The notes under the pieces were generated by a model that worked only from the letters and a program-made list of their open reading frames with translations, was not told the DNA's origin and searched no databases. Shown here in pieces: positions 41,406 through 55,264 of a DNA stretch of 64,000 nt. Made by a program: the position numbers and the translations under genes. Position 1 is the stretch's first letter, and each line of letters begins with the position of its first letter. The DNA comes from Entrophospora sp. SA101 (Eukaryota > Glomeromycota > Glomeromycetes > Entrophosporales > Entrophosporaceae), in contig CAUDNR010001890.1 in assembly GCA_958430865.1 (NCBI GenBank), forward strand, positions 1-64,000, written 5' to 3'.

Positions 41406-42638
41406 CAGTGTTTGCAACTGGACTAAGTCCTGTTTTTTTATTCATTGGACCAACTGGACTGGTCCAATCCAGTCCAATCCAGCCCAATCAATTACAATCA
41501 AAAATACTTATGATATTAAAATTATTTATTTTTTATAGCAATGAAATTTTCATGAAAATTAAAATACATTACTGTAATATGGTAGTTGTAAATCTACAAT
41601 GAACAAATTGCACAGTTCCCATTTTGCATTATTATCCCTTTGTGGGTGTATATTATTGGAAGCATCAGTAATTAAATTTTTATTGATTCTATCATTTGTA
41701 ATTGCTTCATTTTCATGAAAAGCCATATTTTCAGCTTCTAACATTTTGTTTCATAAAGACAATATTGATTCAAAATTACAACCTTTACTATTATTAGATT
41801 TTCATCTTAATCTCAAAGTCTTCAAAATCACATTCATTGTGATTCAAATTTTCTTCATCAGTTTCAGTTGAATTAACTTCATTTTGGTCTAAATTTTGAG
41901 CATTATTAGAATGATTAATAATCTCAAGTTTTTATTTCTGTATACTTGGCTCAAATTTAAGCCATTGTAATATAGCCTTATTATATTATAATAAAAAAAT
42001 TATTGATTAAAATTTTACTTTTTAAAAATGTTACTATAATATCAAGAAAGACATGAAATATATTTCTATGCGGAGAATACAAAAATCCAAAGCTTTTCTA
42101 TTGATGCTGAATTAATACATGTGCTAAAAATTCTTTAGCAACATAACCTAACTCGGTTGTTTTAATTGAGCACCAATTCCAAGGTTCCAAATTTTGTAGA
42201 AAAATTTACACAAGAAGAAAGAGACTGAAAGGAGATTGAGAAGTATCAGTTGAAAGATAAATCATCATTATAATATTGCAATCCTTCATTAACATCTTGA
42301 TTAACATCTTTGTTTGAAATTATTAGTGGAAATGCTTTTATAATTAATTTTAAAAAATTGTACAAAAAACATATTGTTCTGTTTTCTTTTTTTGTTTAAA
42401 TTTTTTGTTTGCCAGGCTTTTGTAGTTTCGTTATCCATTTCATTTAAAACCAATATGTATTTTGTTAATCAATTCTTTCCCGTTTTTAACAAAACAATAA
42501 TGGATATAATTTAATAATAGTAAAAAGTCAATTGAGACCAAAACAAGTAATTTTAATGATGATGATAATACAAAATTTTTTTGAATCAGTGGTGATTGGA
42601 CCTGGGACTAGACTGTTCCAGTCCAATTACCAACACTG
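41406..42638 (-). mobile_element. hAT-like element, both ends present, 1,233 bp
   Basis: Left end CAGTGTTTGCAACTGGACT. The right end is the inverted counterpart, CCAGTCCAATTACCAACACTG. Subterminal GGACCAACTGGACTGGTCC and GGACCTGGGACTAGACTG motifs lie near both ends. The interior has decayed minus-strand transposase: DNETTKAWQTKNLNKKRKQ near the right, PWNWCSIKTTELGYVAKEFL in the middle, and an acidic Asn-rich tail. No convincing 8-bp target duplication was found. Intact only in this contig. Confidence 0.7.
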
Positions 42639-43759
42639 CGAGTTAACATAGTAAATTTGTTAAACTTGTACTGATTTACAGACAGTATTAGTATCGTCAC
42701 CAATTATTATTTGGGAGAGTGTAATAATTAACAATAACAATAATTATTATGTGAATCGGTTATTACTAACTACGAGTTTCATTGATGGATAATTTTATTT
42801 AGTTATTTATAAAGAAATTTTTTATTGAGTCGAAACTAATTTGTTGTTGATTTATCTCTAAGCCAATATAGTTGTTAAACCTCATTACAAATTTAAATCA
42901 CATCGAATTTGAACTGCTTATATATCATTAATTCAATTATAGGTGCTCTTGTCACACACTTGCGTCTCCAATACTATTCCGTGCTTGTATAATCGCGCTT
43001 TTGTGATAAATAAAGTTAATTCGCAATTCACCAAAAACGGAAAGAATTAAATAATGCAGATCGATGCAAAATTACAATCAAATACAAAAACCTCATTCAC
43101 ATTTATGCATAATAAAAGACATTTATGCTAATTTTTTACCAGTAAAGTATGAATTTAAAACCGGCTCGGGATTATAGGTAAAATTGCAATATTCGAAACA
43201 TTCAACTAAAAAATTCACTTGGAGAAATGTAATTAAAGATTTTTATTCGTTACTAGAATACCTACTAATCCAATTTTCAATAGTTTTCAACTTTGAGATA
43301 TCATTTACTTCCAACTCACCTGTTTTACATTAATTTGGAGATCTTTATATCGTTCATATTTATTTATGTCACCACTATTATCAGAACAACCGTCGAGTGC
43401 TTGGAAACTCTTAACACGTTGTTTACCGTGTCATAATATCATTGAAGTTAACTCTCTAAAGACATCGTCGTTTCTACAAAGTGTAGTTCTGCTGATTGTT
43501 CCCTCGGTGGAAGTTATTTGTTTAATAATTGAAACAAAAATAGAACACATATTTTTTTAATTATTATTTTTAATTATTAATTATTATTCGTTTTTTATTG
43601 ATTTACGATTTATCACCACTTTACCGCTGTTTTTTATATTTCAAAAAGGCATGTTTGTTTACAATTTTAAAATAAATGAATCACTTTTTCGAATTATTAC
43701 TATTACATTTTCAAAAACATGCATGCCATGGTCGTTTTTAATTAATTGATTAATTTAAC
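42448..43759. other. 1,312-bp segment present only in the second contig
   Basis: Holds the right end of the hAT-like element (to 42,638) and about 1.1 kb of flank. The first contig joins its two borders at a TTTAA microhomology, as expected of a deletion. In the flank the minus strand of 43,320-43,505 reads TEGTISRTTLCRNDDVFREL, then KSFQALDGCSDNSG and KYERYKDLQINVKQ up to a GTGAGT donor, with one TGA. This may be an exon of an unrecognised gene. Confidence 0.6.
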
Positions 43760-45110
43760 ATGTTTATATTACCAATATTTTCTAAAATGATAATAAAATA
43801 AAAAATTTATTAAATGCAATAACAATATAACAACAACAATGTCATCAGTTCAATACCATTTTTTTCTTTATCCTTTTTTTATGTAAGAGATAATTTTTTA
43901 TCTGACTTTTTTTTCTTGCATGATAATCAACTTTTATAAACCTTTTCATATTTTTAGAATATTCACTCTCATATATCGAAGAAAAATCGCAAATCACTTA
44001 TTGTAACCGTTGGTTGTCAAATGTTTAGATGTTCTAAATTCGGATTTTTTCATCCTTTCTTGTTTCAAATTTTTCTCTTCTCATAATCTTCAACTTTATT
44101 TCATCAACAATTGGTGATGATGATATATTTGAATCTATTAAATATAAATAAATTATATATACACACCCTAGACAAAAGTTTTCGGGCACCTGTTTTTACC
44201 GATTGTGCAAAACTACACATAATAACTATTCATAAAATTTTATTAAATTGTAACTTAGGTTTTGGTGAATATATGTGTAAAGTTTGGTATTCTTAAAAGA
44301 GAATTGAGCATCAAAAAAATGTTATTTAAATATACCATAATTGCAACATTTTCTTAATTAATTGTGACAGTGTTTCAATTAATTATAACGCTTGCTTCAT
44401 TAATTGTGACCAGGGCTGGAAATATGGTCTGAAAAAAAACGGAAGTTTCTCCTGAATGCTAAAAATTTTCCGGAAGTTAAAAATTTTAAAAGGAAAATCG
44501 GATTTTTAAACTACTAGTCATTAGTACTGTTTCCAGCCCTGATTGTGACATTTGCTTCGATTAATTATGACGTTTGCTTTACTAATTGTGACATAAAATT
44601 GTGGCGTAACACAATTTTGCTTTAAAATATTGTAGTAACATTTACTTAACCTTTTCAAGGCAATAATAGTAATAAATATATAATTTTAATCCTCCCTCTT
44701 ATTACAAATCTATGATATCATAAATATTATAACTTATTTAATCTCATTAGGAAACTGATAAATCCCAATGACATTACTAAATCAAAAAAAAAAAATCCCC
44801 AATGTTAAACTATATATTGTTTTACTGTTAATTATTGTCTAACGTGATTGGTTTTGAAAGAAAAATGATTACGGGCAACGTTAATATGTCATTGGATTTG
44901 TCAGTTTCCTACCTCGGTTAATATAAATTATTGCACGTGACCAAACCTCATTCATAATTATAACAACATTTTTTAGATTATGCACTTGAAAAAAAGAGCT
45001 AGTAAACTTTTTTATTCCGGTAATTAATATAAAAGGCTCATTTTTTTTTTCTTCTAAATATTTTTTTTAAAAATCCATCAAAAAACAATACAAAAAATAA
45101 ACTATAAAAA
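43760..45110. other. Intergenic upstream of gene C, second contig
   Basis: Same as 23,447-24,785, with the 22-bp minisatellite (44,349-44,605) and the hAT MITE below. Confidence 0.5.
44411..44541. mobile_element. hAT MITE, second contig
   Basis: Same as 24,086-24,216 with the ATTGTGAC target duplication. Confidence 0.95.
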
Positions 45111-45440
45111 ATGTTAATAGAAAATAAAATAGTCATTAATTCTCCGCTCACATTTAATTATTATACCACTGCCAATTTATCTAATGGCAAAGTCATTACA
45201 ATCCGCATACCTAATCTTGAAAATGCAAAATTACTTCTTGAAAACAACACAAATTCAGGGTTACCAGGCCCTCAATTAATATTCTATCTTGCCTTATTAA
45301 ATGAACTCGCACAACAAACTCCTGATTTTAAGATTAGTAATGCGGAATTGGCAAAAATTTTTACTAATTCCTGGAGGAATTCCAGTATTGAATACACAAA
45401 CGAATTTATTATCCTAGCGGATAAACTTGGACTTAACTAA
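45111..45440 (+). CDS. HMG-box-like small protein C, second contig
   Basis: Identical product to 24,786-25,115 (109 residues). Stop-codon hairpin at 45,432-45,472. The decayed fragments C2 (45,630-45,741) and C3 (45,809-45,925) and the inverted-repeat module (46,171-46,199) follow as in the first copy. If the two contigs are alleles, this is one locus counted twice. Confidence 0.65.
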   Translation: MLIENKIVINSPLTFNYYTTANLSNGKVITIRIPNLENAKLLLENNTNSGLPGPQLIFYLALLNELAQQTPDFKISNAELAKIFTNSWRNSSIEYTNEFIILADKLGLN

Positions 45441-46932
45441 ATATCCAACTCGAAAGTTGGAAATTAGTTAAGCAATTAAGTTTTTGGCAATCGTTTAAGT
45501 TCGCAAACACAAACATTTTTTTAACCATTTAATTGCGACTTTAATTTTAAAATTTTTAATTATGAACAATTTTATAATTCTTTCTTTATTAAAACCATTA
45601 TTTTTAATCGCACAATAAATTCATAGTTTTGGTTTTAATAATGAGGAATTGGCAAAAGTTTTTACAAACACTCGGAGGGATCCCAGCCTTGAATACACTG
45701 ACGAATTTATTATTTTGGCAGATAAACTTGGACTCAATTAACTACAACTCGAAGTCAAGTAATTATTTAGCAAAGTGGATGATAAATATATAATGTTTTA
45801 AACATACACGAACAAGATTTCGAGCTCTTCAATTATTTTTCTTGTTAGGTGCTCCTAATTTTGGAGGAATTATACACAAACGAATTTATTATTTATCCGA
45901 GTTCGGTTAAGCAATTATTTTTTTTGGCAAAAAAATTTTTTTTTCCTCGGTAATCGTTAAATTCGCAAACACAAACTCTCTTACTCTAATTTTAAGATAT
46001 TTAACTATGAATAGCTTTTTTATTAAAATTATTATAATGATATAACAATAATATTTTTTATTAATTTAATCTTTTATTAATTATTTTTTTTATTAAACAT
46101 TTTATTTTAATGTAAACATTGTTTTAGTTTATTTATAATAATAACAATAATGGTCTTAAATATAGACAATGTTGGTAAATGACCACGTAATTTGCCAACA
46201 TTGCTTGAATAAACAAAATGGAATGAATGAATAAATTTTTGTATATTTTTTATGCAATTTGTTCATTGCATTCTACAGTTTCTTCATCTGCTCCTACCTA
46301 TCATCATTATCATTTTCCGACTTCTCTATTTTTTTTCCTACTTTTCTTTCTACTTTTCTTTCTAATCCTTCTTTTTCACCAACATAATCTTTCACTTCCT
46401 CAACTTTTCCATTTCTCCTCCAACTTTACTTTCACCTCTTTGTGCTCTCATTTGCTTTTTTTAATTGTTCCAATTGTTGACATTTTTTGAAGTATAAAAA
46501 ATTTATTTGTTTATTTTAATATTTTATATCTTTAATTACATCCTGATTGTGTTGAAATGGTTATTATAAAACAAAACATGAAATTTGACGTTTTTAAATG
46601 TAATTAAAATATTAATATCCATATGCCAATTGCTATTGTTGCTAATTGACAGGATTATAATAAGTCTATGATAATAAAACATCGTGTAATAACACATCCC
46701 TCTCTCTCTGTCTGTGTGTGTGTGTTTAAGTAATACATCTATGTTTATCCCAAATATCATACACTTCATATACTGTGTACACTTCTTACTTTTTTATCAT
46801 TTAAATGGTTGTTTAAATTACCAGTTCATAATGGAAATTCAGTCAAAATGAATAGTCATGTTGTAATTCATTATTAGTTTGATCAATTACCTTCAATAAT
46901 GTCAGTCATATCTACGTTGTACTAATCCTTTA

Positions 46933-48325
46933 AATATCATTAGCTTGCATTGAGAATGAAGGTTCTGTTGAATTTAATAAACCATCACCTTGTGGTTCAT
47001 TATTGGTTTGATCTATTAGATTATCGACATCTTCAATGGTGTTGGTTATATTGTCCAAATCTTGCATAACTTGATGAATATGAAGAAAAGAGATCTGGCT
47101 TTCCTTGTCAGTATGCTTTATAAAAATAAAATTTAATTAATTTTAATATTGGTATAATTTATTAAGCAGTGTTGCTATTTAAAAAAACATTACTTGAGAT
47201 TGTCCATTGAAAAGATCATAGGAAATGGTTATATAATTCTTTTTATTATTACCTATATATATTTCTGCATATTTTCTTGGAGTTTTGATTATTGTTTCAT
47301 GTTTTTCCTGATATTATCCCATGCATAATATCATTGAATTTGATTGACTTATCTTCAAATGGGGTATGAATGAACACTTGAAATTCCCCATAAAAGCATT
47401 CCAATATTGATTTTTCATTGCAGCTATAATTTTCAGCATTATCCAAATATTTAGGATCTGAGGGTCATATTATTATTGTATCTAATCTTTTAAAAGCTTC
47501 TATTTGACAACTTAATAAGGATTTTGAGATTCCAAAATCACAATTTTAATATTCCATTATGAATGGGAATATTTTAGAAATATTAATGTTGGTTATTACT
47601 ATTAAAATGTAAAAATAATCAAACATAAATAAGTAATGTTTATACATACCAGATCTCTATGTGCTATTTTATTTTGATGCAAATGACTTACAGCACTTAC
47701 AAATTTAATTTAGTATTCCAACCCATTGTATTAAGTTTGATTTTAAATGTTCACATAAATTACCGTTATTTGGATACTCTAATACAAACATGTAACTTTT
47801 TTTATGTTCTTCATTAATGATATGTAAAAAAAAAAAATAATAAGTATAATAAATATATTTAATTTAATAATGAAAGGTCAACAACATATTTTCTTTTGTT
47901 ATGCCATGAAATCCTAATATATTACTGTGAAGTTTTGCTTTACAATGTTGTTTTGCCTTTATAGAAAATCAATTATAAAAGTTTTTGTTAGTATATAATA
48001 AACTTATTAGATAAAAAAAAGTTATTTACCTCATTTAGAGGTTGTTCAAAAGTATATTTTTGGTCAATATTAATCCCATAAATCCTTGAAAATTTTTTAA
48101 AGGTGCATGAGAAGTTGTGCCAAATGATCTAACATTAATAAATTCAATATTTGAAGGAATTATAACCATAAAATAATACATTCCCTTTTAAGTTGATTTT
48201 TCCTTTCTAAAATGGCAATTCTAATGATTTTAATGATAATTTGAAGCTTATTGTTCTTTTTGGTTTTTTTCTTTTGTTGTAATCTCTTCTACCTCCTCCA
48301 TTTTGCCTTATCATTTGAACGACTG
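46933..48325 (-). pseudogene. Protein kinase pseudogene, second contig
   Basis: Same as 26,608-28,000: glycine-loop remnant, hinge (FVLEYPNNGNL), HRDL at a GTATGT donor, CDFGISKS and the C-lobe segment, with the same frame breaks. Confidence 0.8.
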
Positions 48326-48410
48326 TGTAAAATAGTCTTTCAATAAGTATCGGCTGCAGCTTTTATAAATAATTTATTATTAACAAATATAACGACATAT
48401 AAAATTTAAC

Positions 48411-48491
48411 ATGTAAGCCCATTAAGTCGGATGCAACGATCAATTGTTTAAAATAAATAAGTGACCGACCTATCAAGTTTACATGTGCGTA
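48411..48491. mobile_element. Pogo-like MITE, second contig
   Basis: Same as 28,086-28,166. Confidence 0.7.
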
Positions 48492-48501
48492 GGGTTTGAA
48501 A

Positions 48502-48668
48502 TAGTGTTGGTTTCCAAAACTAGAGAGTTTCGAAAACCAAAAGGTTTCACCATAAGTTGAAACTAGCCTTGATTTTTGACTATTGACTTTTGATTTAGTT
48601 TTGACATGTAATTTTTAATTTTAGTTTTGACTTTCATCTCTTCAAAATAGTTTTGGCGACCAACACTA
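48502..48668. mobile_element. hAT MITE (TAGTGTTGG family), second contig
   Basis: Same as 28,177-28,343 with the GTTTGAAA target duplication. Confidence 0.95.
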
Positions 48669-49194
48669 GTTTGAAAGAAGGGCCAAAAAAACAAAATCGG
48701 CTGATATGGTAATTACATATTTTCCCATCACTATCCTTGTCCAAAGTTGGTGCATGATGTTAATATATTGCCTGAAATGTTTGACTATATAAAAACAATC
48801 AATATATGTATAGGAAATCAATCATCCGTCACGTCACTAAAATTTATTATTTGGTGATCAGCAAGTATCACAAGTACCTGATTTGATTGGCTAAATTAAT
48901 TTCGTCAAAAAGATCCTTGACGATAAATATGAATTTCGTCATGTACAATTTCGTCAATTGAATAAATTCAGCAATTTAGTCAACCATTATTAATGCCCAT
49001 AGAGCACATGATGCAAAGTCATGGGTCATAGTTCGATTGTAAATATCCTTTCATGGGGTTATATCAGTTTAACATCCCACATCATTTTATTATTTTTAAA
49101 AATTCGAAGTTAAAAAATAAGAAATTATGTTTAAAAAAGATAAAAATTTAGATTTTTTATCTATTATATATTAATATTAAAATAGTTATAATAA

Positions 49195-49781
49195 TTAAAA
49201 AAAAAAATAATAAAAAATAAAAGAATGAAGAAGTATTTTCGGAGGGTGGTTAGGAAATGTGTGAATTGTCGTCGAGTTTGTTGTTGTTGTTGTAAATGTC
49301 GGATTTGTAGTTGGTGTAATGGTGTTGTAACCTGTTCCAATGTAGATATTAACCAATAAAATTCGTGTGTATGACACTATAATTGAATTTCATTGGTTAA
49401 ATTTATTGGAACCACATTTGGAATGTTCCGATTCCAATTGGAATTTATTAGAATGCTCCAATGAAATTTTATTGGAACCATAAATGGCACAACACCGCCT
49501 GTAATGACCGTATTTGATTTTGTTGAAAATTACTTGATCTCGAAGTGGTGATTGTCGTGGTTGTCGTGATCTCCTAGCTACAGTTGTAGGACTAGGAGTT
49601 GGGTCGGAATAGAAGTAGAAGTAGAAGTAGGATTAGGAGGTGTAAGAGTATTAGGAGTAGGAGGAGGAGTATGTGTAGGTGTAGGTGTCGGTAAAGGAAT
49701 GTACGGTTGATGCATTAAAAATGCCAACGAATTGTAATTGTTGTTATTAATGTTGTTATTGTTGTTGTTATTATTATTCAT
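49195..49781 (-). pseudogene. Poly-Asn/Gln gene, unit A, second contig
   Basis: Same as 28,870-29,456, interrupted by the inverted-repeat element at 49,321-49,496. Confidence 0.55.
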
Positions 49782-50334
49782 TTTGTTAAATATTATAAAT
49801 TTTAATAACTTTTTATCTTTTAAAATTTTTTTTAAATTTTGATAAAATGTTAATATTAGATTAAAAAATTTACAAGTTTAAATATTAAATTAAAATGAAC
49901 TTTCCCTAAAAAAAAAAACCTGAAAAAACTGTTTAATGATTGAATTTTACTACTAAAATCCACTAATTACTGTTTTCTTTGTGACAGATATGGTAAAAGA
50001 CTCATTTTTAAATAATTTGTTTAACAGAATAAATTACGTTTTATTATTATGTCGAGTGAGATTTTTCTATTACCAAATAAAGATATATTAAACAATTTAA
50101 ATTTTACATTATTATTATTTTGATTGTTTATAGTGTTTATTTCAAGATTAATTAAACATTTTTTTTATCTAGTCCAATAACACGAGTGACAAAGATTTTG
50201 TTACTGTTGGTAATTAGTATTAATGTATTTTGCTTAAATATATAGAATATTTTAATACTAACTAAACGATATCTCCAATAATAAATTAATAAATAATAAT
50301 CAATGCATTTTTACATATAATCAATAAATAATTA

Positions 50335-50480
50335 TACTTCTACAACATCCATACGAACAAGTTGTTAGTTATAATTACCATCTTCTCAAATATTTGTGAA
50401 CGTTGATTATATATAAGTTAATTGACATTCACGAACTCCTATCTAAAAAAAATTTTCCTTCTGCCCTCTGCAAAATTTCA
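50335..50480. other. Conserved hairpin block, unit A, second contig
   Basis: Same as 30,010-30,155; hairpin at 50,396-50,432. Confidence 0.6.
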
Positions 50481-51930
50481 TTTTCCTCAAACAAAGAATA
50501 TAGTCAGTTATTATCTTTATTATTATCAATATATGTTATATGAATTCAATATTACCCATATTAATAAAGATTGAATTACACAATACGTAATAATGACACG
50601 AATCATTTTTACGATCAGATCTATTTAATATTAATTCGGTTAATGAATTTAATTATATGAATTAATAAATAATAAATAATATTGCCATATTAATCTAAGA
50701 TTGAGTTACACAATGCATAGTATTCGGGTTAATAGTAAACCTAATTTTATAAACTACAGTAAATATAATTAAAATTAATAAATAATCAAAAGATGTAATT
50801 CAAATATCAATATATTATTATATGTAGTGTTTGTGATGGAATAATTGATTAATTAATCGTTTTGATCTTTTATGTAGAAATATGAAAAAATAATTCATTC
50901 TAAAAAAAAATTAAACCCTTTTGATTATAGTGAAAACAAAGACTGATTGCGCAGTATTTATTACTATTGCACAATAAATAAATAAGCAATGATATTAATT
51001 ATTAAAATTTATTTCCAAACCATCCGATATCTCTATTATGTTAAAAACATTTTATCTTTACAAAATAATTACGTTGACTAGATGACTCGCCATTCGTTAT
51101 CGCATAATGGATATTAATTATTAAAATCTATCTCCAAATCATGCCTTAGAATAGCTACACACTATCTATTACTATTATAATAAATAACAACCACATAGAT
51201 ATTTCGTCATGAAACAATTGATCATATATAATTTTATTTTTATTTTTAGTTTTTTTTTTTTTTTTTGCGAAAGATTGTTTGTTAGTTTTATTTATTTAGA
51301 ATTTATTTTATACATATTTTTAAAATACATAGTAATAGATAAATAATGTATAAATATCGTGATCAATCCAATCTTTGCCCAACATAGTGGAAATTTGAAA
51401 TGTTACATTAATTTTTTATATTGTGCAATGTAACTTTACAATACACGGCAAACATTCTAATATCTAGCCTTATGTTATAGATTATATAGATTAGATTAAT
51501 ATCATGTAAATTACACAAGCTTGGTCAAATTACCTCAGGTAATAATAATTGTGGTGAACTTTTTAATCACGAAAGATTTTGAATGGATTAATTAATAAAT
51601 AATGATAATTTTTTTATTACCAAAATATGCTAATCAACTATTGATCTATTTCATCTGATTTTTGGATAAACTAATTTGCATTCAATTTCTGTTCAAGTAA
51701 TGTTAGTTGACATGCAGAATTCTAAACCACTTGTTTGGCAATTTTCATATGCCACGATTAGTAATTACGATTTTAATGATGCTCTCAGTAAATCTCTTCA
51801 TAGCAAAAAATAGAAGAATGGAAGTAAATGTTAATAATATCGAAATTATACACTGAAAAATATTGCTTATAAATTTGGCCAGGCGTTAACATATTAATAT
51901 CAGTATTACTTAATTTAATACTAATATGTT

Positions 51931-52285
51931 ACTGTGAAATTTTACTTTACAATATTGTTTTGTCTTTATAAAAAATCAATTATAAATGTTTTGTTAGTGT
52001 ATAATAAACTTGTTAGATAAAAAAATTATTTGCTTTATTGAGAAATATATTTTTGGTCGATATTAATCCTACAAATCCTTAAGAATTTTTTAAAGATGTG
52101 TGAGAAATTGTGCCAAATGATTCATCATCAAAAAATTCAATATTCCGAAAAAATTATAATCATAATCATGGAATAAATACATTCACTTTAAGTTAATTTT
52201 TCCTTCTCTAAAATAGATTCTGCATTTATTTTTTTAATGGTAATTCTAATGATTTTAACGGTAATTTGAAACTTATTATTCTTTT
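51931..52285 (-). pseudogene. Kinase fragment, unit B, second contig
   Basis: Same as 31,606-31,960. Confidence 0.6.
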
Positions 52286-52800
52286 TTGTTTTTTTCTTTG
52301 TTGTAATCTCTTCCCCTTCTCCACTTTGCCTTATCATTTGAACAACTATGTAAAGTGGTCTTTCTACATTTATGAATGTTTTTGTTGACCTTCAATAAAT
52401 TTCTGCTGCAGCTTTTATAAATAATTTAATATTAACAAATATAATAACACATTATAAAATTTGAAAAATAATCGGGAAAATAGTATTCGTGTTATTACTC
52501 GTGCAATAGTGAATTGGTAGCGAGTTCGATGTCCATTGGGCACACGATGCGAAGACATGGGTCCAGGTCGATCGTAAAGATCCTTTCATGAGTTGTGCGA
52601 GTCTAACTTAACTAAGTCCCCCCACAATCATGCATGATTATTTTTAAAAAATTCGATGTATATATAATACACTCATGGTGAATCTCAATTTAGTGTAATG
52701 AAGTAAAAAATAAGAAATTATGTTGTTTAAAAGCGAGAGAAAAAACTTGGATTTTTTATTTATTTGTTATTATTATATATTATAATTATAAAAATTAAAA

Positions 52801-52856
52801 TTAAAAAAAAAACAAGAGAATGAAAAAATAGGTCATAAATTGAGTGGATTGTCGTA

Positions 52857-52891
<35 letters not shown>

Positions 52892-53109
52892 AGGTGGTGT
52901 AATTGTAGTTGTTGTAGTTGGCTTAATTGCTGTAAAGACCGAATTTCATATTGGTGTAAATTAAGTTGTCTTCTAATTGGTGGTTGTCATGGTCGTCTAA
53001 CTACAGTTGTGGGAGTAGGAGTTGGGAAAAGTTGAGGTGGTTGTGATAAAGGAATGAATTGTTGATGCATTAAAAATGCTAACGAATTGTAGTTGTTGTT
53101 ATTATTCAT
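52801..53109 (-). pseudogene. Poly-Gln gene, unit B, second contig
   Basis: Same as 32,476-32,784, with the same single TGA. Confidence 0.5.
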
Positions 53110-53604
53110 TTTTGTTGATATTTTGCAAATTTAATTAATTATTTTATAAACTTTTTATCTTTTAAATTTTTTTTTTTTGATTTTTGACAAAATGTTAGTA
53201 TTAGATTAAAAAAATTACAAGTTTAAATATTAAATTAAAATGAACTTTAAAAAAATCCTGAAAATTACAAAAACTGTTTAAGGATCAAATTTTTATTACT
53301 AAAATCTATCAATTACTTTTTTAATTTGTAACTATACGTGAAAAAAAACTTGTAAACAGACAGATATGTTAAAAAGACTCATTTTAAATAATTTGTTTAA
53401 CAAATAAATTACTTTTTATGTCGAATGAGATTTTTCCATTACCAAATAAAGATATATTATACAATTTAAATTTGGCATTATTATTTGTTTGTTTAATTGC
53501 TTTATATTGTAATGTTTAGATTTTGTTACTATTGGTATTAAATATATACTGATATGTCAAATGATATCATTATAATATAATTAATAAATAATTTATTTAT
53601 TTAC

Positions 53605-53760
53605 CTACAACATCCATACGAACAAGTTGTTAGTTATCATAGTCACAAAGTAATTACCTCTTCTCCAATATTTGTGAACGTTAATTATATTTAAGTTAAT
53701 TAACATTCACGATTCCTATCTAAAAAAAAATTTCCTTCTGCCCTCTGCAGAATTTTCGGG
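53605..53760. other. Conserved hairpin block, unit B, second contig
   Basis: Same as 33,280-33,435; hairpin at 53,674-53,710. Confidence 0.6.
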
Positions 53761-55264
53761 ACCATGCATTTTTCGCGAAGATGCTTTAAAAAAGTAGATT
53801 AATTATTATCATCTCTTTTTTTTTTATAATTGGTGTATTATTGTTTTAGGATTATGTTATCTAATTCTTTAATATATATCTTTATTTACCATTGTAAAAA
53901 TCAAATGTTTTATTTCTCACGGCCAAATTTAGATATGATTTTAGAAGATCGTAATGATCCTAGTGGCCAAATTCGTGAACATAGTAAAATACATGTTCTA
54001 AAAAAGAATAGAACTCTACAACAAATAATTTTTTAACAAAATCTTTTTATTACATTGAAACTAAAGACTATTCTATCGCTATTTTTTAAAAGGTAGGTCA
54101 GAAAGTGACTTCTATACTTTTTAAAATTTGCGCAAGATTTAGGATGTCTTTAGACCGAGCCAACTATGCTTCGTATGATGCTTTTGGTAGATAAAAACGG
54201 ACGGTCTTTTTTTTAATGGTTAATATTAGTATTGGTCGCTTATCCCCCCCCCCGTTGTATGTGAAATTGAATCTATAAAATTTGGAATGGGGTATTAGAT
54301 ATGAAATTCTGATTGGCTGAATTCACATAAATTTTCATTTTCCCCAAAAATTTTTTTTTTACCTTTTATTTTTCTAAACATAAAAAATATAAAATTTTAT
54401 TTGAAAAATACTTTTTTAAACAATGAATTTAGCTTGGTTTTAAATTTAAACAATAAATATGCCAGTCATTATTTTTTTATGTTATAGAATCAATATTACC
54501 CATATTAATATAAGATTGAATTACACAATACATAATAATGACACGAAATCATTTTTACGAATTCGGATCTATTTAATATTAATTCGGTTAATAGTGAATC
54601 CAATATGAATTAATAAATAATAAATTTTAATAAATAATATGGCCCATATTAATTTAAGATTAATTACACAATGCAATAGTATTCGGGTTAATAGTAAATC
54701 TAATTTTATAGGCTATAATAAATATAATTGAATTAATAAATAATCAAATTTCTATTTAGTTTTAAAGTTGATGTGTTAGTGTAACCCACACTATACAACA
54801 ATGTCATGAGCATAACTTGTGGCCACGTGATCAAATTAAACCCAGCTGAAGAAATAATTTTTTTTTAACAAAGAAATGTTATTATCTTTTCTAGAGATAA
54901 ACTGTAGAATCACGATTGGTCAATTAATTAATTTATTCCATCAATATTATATGTATATGCATTATAATATAATATTTATATGTTTTAATCACGCTCCAAT
55001 AATAAATATGATAAATATATAATAATAATAACCTTTTCCAGCAAAAACAGTCTTCGAGGTCATCTGACCAAATTTGATGTTTTTTTTTATAATATGAAAT
55101 AAAGATTTAATTTATAATATAAGGCTAGATATTTTAATATTAAGTACATATTTTTATATAACTATTCCATATATATTTATATGAATCTTATTGATATTTA
55201 AAGTTGAAAATGATCGACATAATATAAAAGGAATGTTTTGTTTAGAAAAGTCACTCAGCCCTGA

